Program-made: the position numbers and the translations under genes
Notes under the pieces: model-generated
Seen by the model: only the letters and a program-made list of their open reading frames with translations
What the model was told of the DNA's origin: nothing
The model's database searches: none
Origin: Phyto melanocephala
Taxonomy: Eukaryota > Arthropoda > Insecta > Diptera > Rhinophoridae
NCBI GenBank assembly: GCA_941918925.1
Contig: OW799236.1
Location: forward strand, 63,574,685 to 63,638,684
Length of the DNA stretch: 64,000 bases
Direction: 5' to 3'
Part shown: one piece after another, positions 24,838-34,782 of the stretch
How the letters are laid out: every line of letters starts with the position of its first letter
Position numbering within the stretch: the stretch's first letter is position 1

Positions 24838-25573
24838 AAAAATCACAAAAACCTTAGTAATTATAAAAACCTTTTCAAATTTAAATTCGAATTGCTAAGC
24901 ACCTTGTGAATCCAGTAAGTATGAATGTCTGACCATTAGTCATTTAGTTTATAGTATTACGAATATTTTTTGTAATTTTCTCTTATGGTATGGAGAATTA
25001 AATCAATTACCTTTTGTTTATTGTAAAATTAATTATTTATGAGCATATAATTTTTTTATTGTTCCTTTACTACTTCTTAACAAACAATTCAATTTTTATT
25101 GAAATTCAGTAACTTTTTGTTTATAAATAAATAATTTTACAATAAACAAAAGGTAATTGATTTAACTTCTCCATACTATAAGAGAAAATTACAAAAAATA
25201 TTCGTAATACTATAAACTAAGGGCCGTATTCATAAAAAATATTTTAGGTTTACTAAAGGCTTATTTGAGAGATGTTGTAGAGAAATTTGTCAAATATGCT
25301 TTCAACAAATCTAAAATATTTTTTATTAATACGGCCCTTAATGACTAAATTTTAAATTAAAATTTTTAAAACCGTTATAGGGTATTATTTTAACCTTATA
25401 AAGTCACCAAAATATGTTAATGTCGATTTTTAGTGGCCTGTTTCAGAAATTTTCAGTCATGGGATTCCGTGGTCAGACATTCATACTTACTGGATTCACA
25501 AGGTGCTTAGCAATACGAGTTTAAATTTGAAAAAGGTTTTTATAATTACTAAAGTTTTTGTGATTTTATTCGA
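24838..25573. repeat. Large imperfect palindrome (foldback-like element)
   Basis: The left arm from 24838 (aaaatcacaaaaaccttag...) to about 25040 is the near-perfect inverse of the right arm ending at about 25573 (...ctaaagtttttgtgatttt). Shared blocks include tgtctgac-catt and the 'aatcaattaccttttgttta' box. The right arm is longer because it has gained a 118-bp MITE (25221-25338) and about 140 bp of unrelated sequence. No ORF and no clear target duplication. Confidence 0.7.
25221..25338. mobile_element. Short MITE with GGGCCGTATT ends, copy 1
   Basis: Ends gggccgtattcataaaaaat and, inverted, gggccgtattaataaaaaat; flanked by TAA/TTA-type trinucleotides as in Harbinger-class MITEs. Its position in one arm of the palindrome, with the other arm serving as the empty site, dates it after palindrome formation. 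A related copy is at 51669-51789. Confidence 0.65.
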
Positions 25574-26165
25574 ATCGCTAACCAAGTTTCAAAAATACCG
25601 AATTTCTGTTAGTTTTAAATAACAAACAAAATTATTAAAATATATTTGCAATTCCAGCGCCTCCAAAAACAAGCTTTTATTTTATCACAGCAGTTGGAGA
25701 ATAGGTACATATTTGTAATACCAATTACAGAAAATGTGTTATTAATAACTCATAAATTACTGTTGATATGAAAAGTGAATATTACTACCAGATAAATAAT
25801 TACTTAAAGTGATTGATCAAAAAATTTGTGAATTATTCTTTTTAGTTTATACGTTTCTTTATTATTTATATTTTGCGTTTTGTTATTTGTATACATTAAT
25901 AAATTTGCTGTGTATAGAAAAAAGTGTGTGTTTTTTATAGATACATATATGTACATTGGGTTCCTATTCTGATGTCTAATCCATTTAGAAAAAAGTTTTG
26001 GAAATTCGAACTTTAAGGGGTAAAAAAGGGTAACAGCCGGTGAAATCGTTAACATTATATCTTCTAAATTAAAACTGATACAGATTATCTTTAAAATGTA
26101 TTGTTATCTACTAAAAATTTGAAATTAGGAACTTTATTTCAAGTTGAGGTTAAAAATGGTACGCG
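25574..26165. other. Harbinger internal non-coding up to the retrovirus
   Basis: AT-rich and without recognised genes. It ends in the target duplication cgcg (26162-26165) of errantivirus 1. Confidence 0.4.
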
Positions 26166-26588
26166 AATTACGATATCACTGTAAATACTTCTTAAAAAAA
26201 ACACAACTTGTTTCTTGCACCACTGAATAACAATTGATTTTATTTAATAAATCTTTTCATAATGAAAACTTATTGCCTAATTACAAAAATGCTTAATATT
26301 ATATTTCTATTGAATTACAAAAGTGCCTAATAATCTGGTTTTATATTCTTAATAATTTTAAATGTAGTTTAGTATTTTTAAATTATGTCAAATGAATTTC
26401 CTGTTAATTGCATAATCTTAATTTTATTAATTTCTTATTTTATAAATTAAATTGTGTTATTTGAATTTCCAAATAATTTTGTATTCTTTATGTTATTAAT
26501 TTCTTACATGCTAATACAGCTATTCTGCCTAGGTGGTTTGATGGGTGGTTGTGTTGTTGTTGTTGTGGTTGCGGTGGTTTCCGTAACT
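26166..26588 (-). repeat. Errantivirus 1 3' LTR
   Basis: 423 bp, same length and apparently same sequence as 34010-34432. It contains the last 85 bp of env. The polypurine tract (taaggggggagg in element sense, 26589-26600) directly abuts it. Confidence 0.93.
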
Positions 26589-28127
26589 CCTCCCCCCTTA
26601 GAGTAAAGTGACGGCCACAAGGAAAACGTAGGGGCTGGAACGTCAAAATAGTAATTTGGGATGTATCTGATGTTAGGCTTTTTTATGATGTAAATGATGA
26701 TGGTAATAAATATGATGCTCAATAAACAGATTGTAAGGAGTATACTGTTGCTTTTCTTTGATGTTAGCTTAAAGTTTTCTATTTGGTAGCTTCTTAATTT
26801 GTCGAGGCTTAGCTTGTCAGTTATTGTTTTTGCCTTGATTTCGGAATAGGTTGTAAATGGTAGGGAGGACTCATCTCTGTATATCATGGGCATATCTCTG
26901 TAGTTTTCACCGTTGATGTTGACTGTACAGTTGTTGTAGTAGATAAGTGTTGTACCATCTACTTCGTATGGATCGTTGCTGCAACTTGTTGTGACAACAG
27001 TTTTGTTTGCATTGATGAAAAGAATGTAGTTCGGTTCAGGTTGTATAATTATGTTTATGTTGCCAACATCTTCTAGATCACACAAAGCGTCTGTGTTGTT
27101 CATTATTCTTGCGATGCAGGTGGAATTAGTTGTGATTTCGGTATGAATTGATTTTTTACAGTAATAGGAGTCTTCTACTCTTGGGCAAGGCTCGTCGAAA
27201 AATTGAATGTGGTTTTTATTGTATGTTATATATGGTTCTATTTTAATTTTCTTTGTGTTATTTATAGGAAGTGGAATAATGTGGAATAGCTCATAATTTT
27301 CTTTCGATATGTTGGGTATTCGTATATTGAATATAATATTTGAATTATTGTAGTATGCTTGTAGTCCAAGAAGTTCATATATTTGCTCTTTAGAGCTGAT
27401 CTTTATTGATTGATCTTCCATATATTTATGAATTTCCTCTAGTTCTGTGGTGCCTAGTATGAACTTAGATATCACATTTAATTTTGCTAAGATAACTGCC
27501 TCAGCAATGTTAGCCAAGTGATTATTTAAAAGATCTATGTTATAATTGATTTGACTAATGTATTGAAGTTCAAAAAGTTGGTCGTCTTCCCTCAATATGT
27601 TATTTGCCAGTTTGTTAATATAGTCCTCTATTCTGTCTTGTTCCCTGTTTATATGCTCAGTGACATTCCGTAACCTATTCTGCATAATTGAGTTCAATTG
27701 GTTCTGATTTGTCAGTACTGTCTCGATATGTGTTGTATTCGATCTAATGTCTTGTATTTGCTTGTTAATAAAAAGTGCGTCGTTGCTGTCCATGTTGCCT
27801 GTTATAAATTTGATGGCGGTACCAAGTCCATTTAATAATCCGCGTTTATGCCGTTTATATGGCATGAGTGTTTGTATTTTACCTTCTAGTTCCTGGAGCT
27901 TTAACCGAGTTACCTTTGTGTAGCTCGTAAATTTGTGGGTTTGCTCAAACGTCGAGATAGTATTTCTTATATTGTTAGCGTTGTTTTCGTATTCCTCGAG
28001 GTTAATAATGTGTATAAGATTGTTGTAATTTGTAATAATCCTTGTAGGGCCTAGTCGGAATCTAACTACTTTCTGTTGTTCATTTATTTTCTGTATGTCT
28101 ACCGTTTGAGAAAATGTTATTGGTATC
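26504..28127 (-). CDS. env: Errantivirus 1 env (baculovirus F-like fusion glycoprotein), main exon
   Basis: The frame is open from a splice acceptor at 28127/28128 to the stop at 26504. The first ATG in this exon (27865) lies only five residues before the furin-type site KRHKR, so it is not the start. After the site comes the fusion-peptide block GLLNGLGTAIKFITG, a shared signature of insect errantivirus and baculovirus F proteins. Then follow a long helical region, several Cys and N-glycosylation sites, a membrane anchor of about 21 residues (LLTICLLSIIFITIIIYII) and a cytoplasmic tail ending in Thr-rich and PPIKPP sequence. The start and most of the signal peptide come from a leader exon at 33794-33819. 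The tail is encoded across the polypurine tract (KGGG) and into the LTR. No lesion is seen. Role: membrane fusion and entry of the enveloped particle. Confidence 0.88.
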
Positions 28128-28146
28128 CTGCGTATAAAGGGGTATA

Positions 28147-31100
28147 TTAGTTAGATATTTTTGGTATTTTGTGTATTTTTCTTAATTTTGATTTGTGAAA
28201 TTTTTTGTTTCTATCCGTAATTATCGTTACTTTGTTATTATTTTTGACTTTGTGTTTCGTGAATCTAGGTGTAATTTTATTACGTTTCGCTTCTTTTCTA
28301 AATATTGTCTGATTCTCCAAGTCTTCGGGTTCTGTACGGTTTTTGTTGAGTTTATCTACTCGAAAACTTGTCTCGTTCCGCATTTTCTCTCTAATAAGTG
28401 GGTACAAGGTGTTCTGAAATTCGTTAAGTTTTGTCAAGTATTCGTGTTCATTATTGAATGTGACTGTGTTATTAAATTTGAAGGTTCTACCGAAAAATAG
28501 TTCGAAAGGAGTTAATTTAGTAGCAGAATGTATTGAATTATTGTAAGTTATCAGGGTTTCCGTTAGTATATCGTCATGGTCCTCACTAAGGTGGTTCTCT
28601 TTCCTGGTAGTTGTTACGATTCTGTATATTTCGGTTAAAGTGGAGTGTAGTCTTTCAACAGGAGCGTTGCTCGTACTCTGTTGAAATGAGGTAATGTGTA
28701 GGTCAATTTGGAACTGTCTACAAAAGTCCTTAAAAATATTAGCTGTAAACTCGGAGCCCTGGTCAGCAACAATTTTTCTTGGGATACCGTAAAGGTTAAT
28801 AAAATTTTTCAGAGATTTTAGTATACAAACGGTATTTCTAGATGACAGAGTGTATGCTGCCGCAAATTTCGAGAATTTGTCAATTATCGTTAAAATTTGT
28901 CTGTTATTTATGCTGTAAATGTCTATGTGTAAGATATCCAGTGGTTTCAAAGGGGTTTCTGGTTTTTCGAATATTGGTCTTGGGGGGGTCCTGTCATATT
29001 TCAGGGTTTGGCATTTGTCACAGTTGTTTATTATCTGTGTAATTTTATTTTTCATATACGGGAAATAAAATTCTCTTTTGAGGTGAAGTAGTGTTTCGGT
29101 GATACCGCGGTGGTTGTTATTTTGATGATAGGTTTTAATTAGTTCCTCCTGTTTATCTATGTCTGTTATATCTTCCAAAATTTCCGTACATCGTATTAAA
29201 CGGAACATTTTGCTGTTGGAAAAGAAATTTGAATAAACAGATTGGATTATGCGAAAAGTGTCTTCGTCAGCGAATATAGCGGACAATTTATTCGGATTAA
29301 GAAATTTTTTGAAAATATCTGTTATTATTTCTTCTGTGTATAAAGGTTTCCGAAATGTGCGACGTTGTTTATTTTTAAATGGCATTACTACCAACATTTC
29401 TGGGGTATTTGATGATTTCTCAAAAACAAGTTGCAAATTAAATTCATTCAAGGGTTTTTCTGAAATGTGTATACCGTCATTCAAGTTTTCCTCCGTTGAA
29501 TGTACGGTGCTACCAGAAGTACCTCGGATTGAAGCTGTATCGTTCAAGTTTACGTCTACTAATTCGGGTGTATCTATCCTTATTCTACTCAAAGCGTCAG
29601 CATTCGTATTCAATTTCCCTTTTTTATAAATTATCTCGTAATCGAATTCCTCAAGTTTAAGACGCCATCTAATTAATTTCGAATTTGGCTCCTTTAAACT
29701 CATTATCCACGTAAGAGGTCTGTGGTCAGTTACAATAAAAAATTTTCGTCCAAACAGGTAAGGGCGAAAGTATTTAGTAGCCCATACTATTGCTAGTAAT
29801 TCCTTCTCTATTGTCGAGTAATTGCATTCGGAGTCTGATAGTGTTCGACTGGCATAGCAAATGGGCTTATCATTCCCAATACGTCCCTGTGAAAGTATTG
29901 CCCCGAGTGCAAAGTTACTTGCATCTGTAGTTAAAATAAAAGGCTTCGAGAAGTCGGGGTATTGCAAAATAGGGTCGTTGGTTAAAATTGATTTACATGT
30001 CTCAAATGCACTTATATATTTGTCATTAAAATCTATTTTCCTGCCTTTCTTTAGGCATTCTGTAAGAGGTTTGGTTAATTTAGAGAAGTCTTTAATAAAT
30101 TTTCGATAATAACCTACTAGGCCAATAAAGCTTTTAATTTCTTTTTGCGTTTGAGGTATTGGAAAATTTTGTATTACCCTGATCTTCGCGGGATTAGGCT
30201 TTATGCCATCTGTGGAAATAATATGACCGAGAAAATTTGTCTCCTTGTGGAGGAATTCCGACTTATCGGGTTGTATCTTAAAGTTGGCTAGTCGAAGTTT
30301 ATCGAAGACCAGTTGAAGGCTTTGTATATGTTCCTGCAACGATGTGGAAAAGATAATTATATCGTCTAGGTAAACTAGGCATATTTTGCCTATAAGTTCA
30401 CCTAGAACATTATCCATGACCCTTTGAAAGGTCGATGGTGCATTTTTAAGGCCGAAGGGCATTCTTACGTATTCGTAATGTCCACCTTCTACCGTAAATG
30501 CGGTTTTTGGAATATCCCTGTCATGCATTTCGATTTGGTGAAAACCGCTCGCCAAATCGAGTGTAGTGAAATACATGCATTTTCCTAATTTGTCCAGGAT
30601 TTCGCTTATATTAGGTAGAGGATACCTGTCAGATATTGTCTTCTCGTTTAATTTCCTATAGTCTATTACTAGACGCCATTTTTGTCTGCCAGTGGCATCT
30701 AGTTTTTTGGGTACAATCCAAACTGGGGCACTCCACGGAGAGTAACTTGGGCGAATTATTCCCTGATCTAGCATATCTGTTATTTGGCGTTGGACCTCAG
30801 CCTTATGTACATGTGGGTATCTATATGATTTAGTATGTATGGGGATGTCGTCCGTTGTTGTTATCTTGTGTTTTATTTGGTTAGTGAATGTTAATTTTGC
30901 GTTTTCCCTAAAAAATATGTCCTTGTAACTACGGCAAAGTCTAATTAGTTGTAATTTTTCCTCGTTATTTAAGTGTTCGGTTCTAAGTACTTCTGAAATA
31001 TCGATGTCCTCACAGTTTGCCATTGGGTTTGTCTCTAAATTAAAGGCTTCCACGTAATCTCGAGTGTTATATGCAGTGACTTTTAATGGCTGTTCTATGA

Positions 31101-31725
31101 ATAAAATTTGGTTTTCGTCTGAAGTGTTAATGACCTCAAGAAGACTCTTCCAATTCTCTGCGAAGTATATACCTTCTGGTATATAAAGAGAATCAGTAAT
31201 ATGGGTTCTTTTCACATAGATATCTCCATTCTGAACATCCACCGGGATTTTTTCTATAACCTTAGAATTATTAGGTATAACATGTTTCCCCGAAGAAAAA
31301 TTAGGCTTAAACTCTAGAGGGATTACTGCATTCTTCGTCACTACCTTATTGTTCTCTAAATCTATCTTAGCTTCTAAATGTGACAAGATGTCAAGGCCAA
31401 TAAGTCCATCAAAATAATTGTGAAAGTTAAATAAAAGAAATCTTAATTCCCCTGGTTGATTAAATTCCACAAAAGTTTGAAGTTTTACTTCCTTGTTTAA
31501 TTCGTATTTATTCAGAATTGTTGATATTATAATTGGCTTACACGACATTTGGTCTAATGGATTTATATATTTTGGGTTTATAAACGATGAGGAGGCTCCG
31601 GTGTCAATTAGAAATTTTAGGGATCTTCCAAATGGGGACGAAATACTAATGTATCCTAACTCAATTCCATGTTTATTGATGTCTAAGTATCCTGTCGGTG
31701 GTTCGAGGCAGAGTTGTGAAAATTT
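28147..31725 (-). CDS. pol: Errantivirus 1 pol (protease, RT, RNase H, integrase)
   Basis: Entered by -1 frameshift from gag at 31719-31725. The protease active site DTGASS is at about 31590-31605, upstream of the first ATG (31548), which therefore is not the start. Counting from that ATG: RT with LVIDYRKLN (~300) and YLDD (393-396); RNase H starting TTDASNFALGA (~538) with IEKELLA and TDHRPL; a zinc-binding HHCC domain (H..H then CDKC, ~835); and integrase core with D in HIDIY, D in VADQGSEF and E in NAPVERLH (DD35E type). The C terminus is basic. The frame is uninterrupted and the usual length. It overlaps the end of gag and stops about 20 bp before the env acceptor. Confidence 0.95.
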   Translation of the reverse strand, partial: KFSQLCLEPPTGYLDINKHGIELGYISISSPFGRSLKFLIDTGASSSFINPKYINPLDQMSCKPIIISTILNKYELNKEVKLQTFVEFNQPGELRFLLFNFHNYFDGLIGLDILSHLEAKIDLENNKVVTKNAVIPLEFKPNFSSGKHVIPNNSKVIEKIPVDVQNGDIYVKRTHITDSLYIPEGIYFAENWKSLLEVINTSDENQILFIEQPLKVTAYNTRDYVEAFNLETNPMANCEDIDISEVLRTEHLNNEEKLQLIRLCRSYKDIFFRENAKLTFTNQIKHKITTTDDIPIHTKSYRYPHVHKAEVQRQITDMLDQGIIRPSYSPWSAPVWIVPKKLDATGRQKWRLVIDYRKLNEKTISDRYPLPNISEILDKLGKCMYFTTLDLASGFHQIEMHDRDIPKTAFTVEGGHYEYVRMPFGLKNAPSTFQRVMDNVLGELIGKICLVYLDDIIIFSTSLQEHIQSLQLVFDKLRLANFKIQPDKSEFLHKETNFLGHIISTDGIKPNPAKIRVIQNFPIPQTQKEIKSFIGLVGYYRKFIKDFSKLTKPLTECLKKGRKIDFNDKYISAFETCKSILTNDPILQYPDFSKPFILTTDASNFALGAILSQGRIGNDKPICYASRTLSDSECNYSTIEKELLAIVWATKYFRPYLFGRKFFIVTDHRPLTWIMSLKEPNSKLIRWRLKLEEFDYEIIYKKGKLNTNADALSRIRIDTPELVDVNLNDTASIRGTSGSTVHSTEENLNDGIHISEKPLNEFNLQLVFEKSSNTPEMLVVMPFKNKQRRTFRKPLYTEEIITDIFKKFLNPNKLSAIFADEDTFRIIQSVYSNFFSNSKMFRLIRCTEILEDITDIDKQEELIKTYHQNNNHRGITETLLHLKREFYFPYMKNKITQIINNCDKCQTLKYDRTPPRPIFEKPETPLKPLDILHIDIYSINNRQILTIIDKFSKFAAAYTLSSRNTVCILKSLKNFINLYGIPRKIVADQGSEFTANIFKDFCRQFQIDLHITSFQQSTSNAPVERLHSTLTEIYRIVTTTRKENHLSEDHDDILTETLITYNNSIHSATKLTPFELFFGRTFKFNNTVTFNNEHEYLTKLNEFQNTLYPLIREKMRNETSFRVDKLNKNRTEPEDLENQTIFRKEAKRNKITPRFTKHKVKNNNKVTIITDRNKKFHKSKLRKIHKIPKISN

Positions 31726-32984
31726 GGGCTGTCATCAATGTTTAAGCGGTCCCGTTCTAATTCGAGATACCGATCCAAATTCTGGTGACCTGAAGTTGGT
31801 GGAAATGGCTCTAGAGTATTATCATTGTGGAAGTTGAATAATTCTCCTTTCTTATATTGGTCTCCGGCTGTTCTCATTGTTTGGTCTGTTTTGAACGACC
31901 TCTGGGTTACGGTGGGTACTTGGGGTTTTATATATCCAGAACTTACATCCATAGGTTCAGGCTTGTTATAGGCCCTAAATGTATTTCGCCTAAATGGATT
32001 TTGACCATAGTTCTGGTTTGAAGGGTTATCGTTAGTTCTATGCTGAAAAGGATGGGGATTATAACTAACTAATTCCCTCGATTGTTGGGGCCGTGTATAT
32101 TGTCTGTTGTAAGCTATCTGATTTTGGGGTGGAAAAGGTGTGAATCTATTATTGTACCTGTTTCCACTATAAGAAGGATAATTATTTGGTCTGGGTTGCC
32201 AATTAAGTTCATTTCTACCGGGATTTGCTTTCATATAAAATATATTTTGTTCTTTAATGCATAAGGAGAATGCTTCCGCTAGGGAGTCTGGTTTGGATGC
32301 TCTTATGGTAGAGCCTAGAGGTTCTCTTAAACCAATTAGGAAACTGTTCAGACACATTTCAGAGTAAAGGTCTCTTTTTGCCTTAACTACCCTTTCGTCG
32401 CGTTCGTGTATTTGAATATTATTGAAAAGGGACGCTTGAATCTCTATTATTTCGCTGTAAAATTTTTCTACACTACCAAATTTCTGGCGAATACTGTGGA
32501 GATCTCTAATTAAAGATGTTTCTGTCCTCTTATCTGAATAGTGTAAAATGAGGTTTTGTTTAATGTCATCCCAATTAAGGGAAGTCCCGTACATATTAAG
32601 GACCTCATTGGCTTGTCCAACAATTTTGTTGCGGATAGCACGCAACAGGATCTGACCCTGTGGTGTCGCATCGTAAGCTCTAATGTGAAGTAAAATTTCT
32701 TCAACATTATTAATGAATTCGTTTAGTAACCGCGGATTGCCTTCATATGTCGGCAGATCCTTGATTGCATCGGGGATTCGAAGTGATTCAAATGACGGAA
32801 AATTTGGAATGATATTCAATGGAGGTTGTTCGTTTGGTGGATTGGACATATTGGTTTGAAGTGATATACCCGCTAATGTAGAATCTTCAGGTATTGAATT
32901 TAAGCTTCTGCTTTTAAATAATCCACTTAAAGCGCTTGGATACGGTTTAAATGAGATATTTCTAGTTGGTTTTTGTTTGCTCAT
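31683..32984 (-). CDS. gag: Errantivirus 1 gag
   Basis: 433 residues. Capsid-like helical region: FESLRIPDAIKDLPTYEGNP, a retroelement gag start, then QANEVLNMYGTSLNWDDIK and an LIGLREPLGSTIRA block. The C-terminal third is rich in Asn, Arg, Pro and Gln (for example RYNNRFTPFPPQNQ) and lacks a CCHC zinc knuckle, as is usual in errantiviruses. A KPEPMDV motif near the end is shared with errantivirus 2. The frame runs past the slippery heptamer to a stop at 31683. Intact. Confidence 0.93.
   Translation of the reverse strand: MSKQKPTRNISFKPYPSALSGLFKSRSLNSIPEDSTLAGISLQTNMSNPPNEQPPLNIIPNFPSFESLRIPDAIKDLPTYEGNPRLLNEFINNVEEILLHIRAYDATPQGQILLRAIRNKIVGQANEVLNMYGTSLNWDDIKQNLILHYSDKRTETSLIRDLHSIRQKFGSVEKFYSEIIEIQASLFNNIQIHERDERVVKAKRDLYSEMCLNSFLIGLREPLGSTIRASKPDSLAEAFSLCIKEQNIFYMKANPGRNELNWQPRPNNYPSYSGNRYNNRFTPFPPQNQIAYNRQYTRPQQSRELVSYNPHPFQHRTNDNPSNQNYGQNPFRRNTFRAYNKPEPMDVSSGYIKPQVPTVTQRSFKTDQTMRTAGDQYKKGELFNFHNDNTLEPFPPTSGHQNLDRYLELERDRLNIDDSPNFHNSASNHRQDT
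31719..31725 (-). promoter_or_regulatory. -1 ribosomal frameshift site, errantivirus 1
   Basis: Element-sense AAATTTT, read in the gag frame as A-AAT-TTT: a canonical X-XXY-YYZ slippery heptamer. Slipping back one base moves gag into the open pol frame that leads to the protease. The pol frame is closed by a stop just upstream (~31737), so the shift must occur between there and 31683, where this is the only such heptamer. Confidence 0.8.
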
Positions 32985-33998
32985 CTACAAGCACCACACG
33001 GTAAACTATTGGTTAATTTATTTCTCATTTTTGTATATATTGAAAATCAATCACTTGAGTCAGGTCTTTATAATTTGATTAAAGCAGACAATAATTAAAA
33101 TATATAACACAATAGATAGATTCAATTTTTTTTTTCTATTTTATTTATCTTTATTCTTTTCTCTCGTTTTCTTGAATTTTATTTAATTAACTAATATGTG
33201 TTTATGTATATGTAAGGTAAAAGTTCCTATTATTTCCTTTCATATATATATATATATTCCGTAATATTTTCTAATTCTGCCTATAATGTTTTATGTCTAT
33301 TATTGGCTAGATTGATCGGGATATGTCGCTGTGTAGATATTCCCTCTATACTCCTGTCAAATAGACCAGTGATATGCCGTCAAGGTCTTTAACAAGGATG
33401 GACTTCCAACTTCAATCTAGTCGCATAAAACTTTTTGTTTCTAATTTTCATATAATAAATTTTCTCTAAATAAAGGAGTAACTATTTGTATATTAAAAAT
33501 TTGCATAAGCTTTTCCACTATTCCTTCGTAATTTGTTATCTTTTCTTTTTTTTTATTATTTACTCTTTTAACCTGGAGGGTCTGGCTTTTTGCTACAGAA
33601 TCGCAGATTTGAGTTTTATTTATAACTGGAGGATCCTTCGGTAGGAATCGCAGTTTACGTTTAGTATGTTAAGGCTGTACAAGCCTATTATTTATTCGTA
33701 TAATTTTTTGTATTTATTTTAGCTATGCATACATATGTGCAAGCATTACTTATTATTTATTTATATTAAACACACATTACAATTTTCGCTTACCAAATCA
33801 AGATTATTGTGAAGAGCATTTTCCTTTGGTCCCTGGTGATGAGGAGTTGAAACTCGCCGATTTCGTGTTGTTTACTTGTTCCAGACTTCCTTCGATATTC
33901 TCTCGAAGTTGTTTTGGTTGATTTATACCTTTTTCTGTGATATTCCCTCACAGTTTTGTAGGTTAACACTTCACAGAAATCGTTCACTCAGGCCTAAA
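32985..33998 (-). other. Errantivirus 1 5' leader
   Basis: About 1 kb between the primer binding site and gag. It holds the env leader exon (33794-33819) and an AT microsatellite near 33245. No array of insulator-like repeats was seen, unlike errantivirus 2. Confidence 0.6.
33794..33819 (-). CDS. Errantivirus 1 env leader exon / nine-codon upstream ORF
   Basis: The ATG at 33817-33819 is the first after the primer binding site. Unspliced, it encodes a nine-residue hydrophobic peptide ending at TAA. A consensus donor (G|GTAAGC) cuts this ORF after eight codons plus two bases at 33794. The acceptor ttatacgcag|G at 28128/28127 supplies one base and then the env frame, so the phases fit exactly. 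The residues on both sides of the junction are hydrophobic and together have signal-peptide character. Splicing of env mRNA is established for gypsy-type errantiviruses; these particular sites are my reading. Confidence 0.7.
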
Positions 33999-34010
33999 CC
34001 GACTGCGCCA
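33999..34010 (-). other. Primer binding site, tRNA-Ser, errantivirus 1
   Basis: TGGCGCAGTCGG in element sense, complementary to the 3' end of insect tRNA-Ser (…CCGACUGCGCCA). The first T is shared with the LTR end. Same primer as 17.6, 297 and ZAM. Confidence 0.85.
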
Positions 34011-34432
34011 ATTACGATATCACTGTAAATACTTCTTAAAAAAAACACAACTTGTTTCTTGCACCACTGAATAACAATTGATTTTATTTAATAAATCTTT
34101 TCATAATGAAAACTTATTGCCTAATTACAAAAATGCTTAATATTATATTTCTATTGAATTACAAAAGTGCCTAATAATCTGGTTTTATATTCTTAATAAT
34201 TTTAAATGTAGTTTAGTATTTTTAAATTATGTCAAATGAATTTCCTGTTAATTGCATAATCTTAATTTTATTAATTTCTTATTTTATAAATTAAATTGTG
34301 TTATTTGAATTTCCAAATAATTTTGTATTCTTTATGTTATTAATTTCTTACATGCTAATACAGCTATTCTGCCTAGGTGGTTTGATGGGTGGTTGTGTTG
34401 TTGTTGTTGTGGTTGCGGTGGTTTCCGTAACT
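34010..34432 (-). repeat. Errantivirus 1 5' LTR
   Basis: 423 bp, matching 26166-26588. A CCA/ACA-rich stretch (element sense, around 34390-34420) lies near its 5' edge. Followed by the right copy of the CGCG duplication. Confidence 0.93.
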
Positions 34433-34782
34433 CGCGCGACCCAAAAGATACATATTAGATTTTTATGGTACTTTTTATATTTTCTTCGTTTATGAACATA
34501 CTAGATTCTCTAAATTAGTGACTATTCTTCCAACTTGAGATTGAAAGTGATATGGGCGACTTAAAAGGTACTTTTTCTCGTTTTTATGGTACTTTTTTAT
34601 TTTTATGTTTTTAAATATACAAGGAATTAAGAAATTAAATTTTCACAAAAAGAATATAAATTTTAAAACAAACATCTCTCTTTTAATTATTTTGATGGCC
34701 CTTAGAAGGGCCGGTTGCCTAAAGCAGTTTGGTGGCTAGGGAAATAGAAATGTTTTTTAAAATATAATTTAAGGTACAGTTT

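Larger units (their letters stand above)
26166..34432 (-). mobile_element. Errantivirus 1 (Ty3/gypsy, gag-pol-env), full length
   Basis: 8,267 bp with two LTRs of exactly 423 bp that I could not tell apart, a tRNA-Ser primer binding site, gag, pol, env and a polypurine tract. LTR ends are AGTTAC...GTAATT in element orientation, as in gypsy, 17.6 and ZAM. The flanking duplication is CGCG (26162-26165, 34433-34436), and the rejoined target is an alternating CGCGCG, similar to the site preference described for ZAM. Identical LTRs and open frames mean recent insertion. It sits between the two Harbinger genes. Confidence 0.93.

Noticed and set aside
27863..27865. ATG before the furin site as the env start
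   Set aside because: It would remove the whole N-terminal subunit and the signal peptide; the frame is open 260 bp further up to a good acceptor.
31546..31548. ATG at the head of the longest pol frame as the pol start
   Set aside because: The protease active site lies upstream in the same open frame, so pol is entered by frameshift from gag.
28195..31837. Several plus-strand ORFs of 60-126 codons across gag-pol of errantivirus 1
   Set aside because: All are antisense to intact gag or pol and have no protein features.
33999..34010. Partial tRNA gene
   Set aside because: Only the 12-base complement of a tRNA-Ser 3' end is present, directly abutting the LTR: a primer binding site.
34298..34495. 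65-codon ORF in the right LTR
   Set aside because: It reads LTR sequence and the flank on the antisense strand; no protein character.
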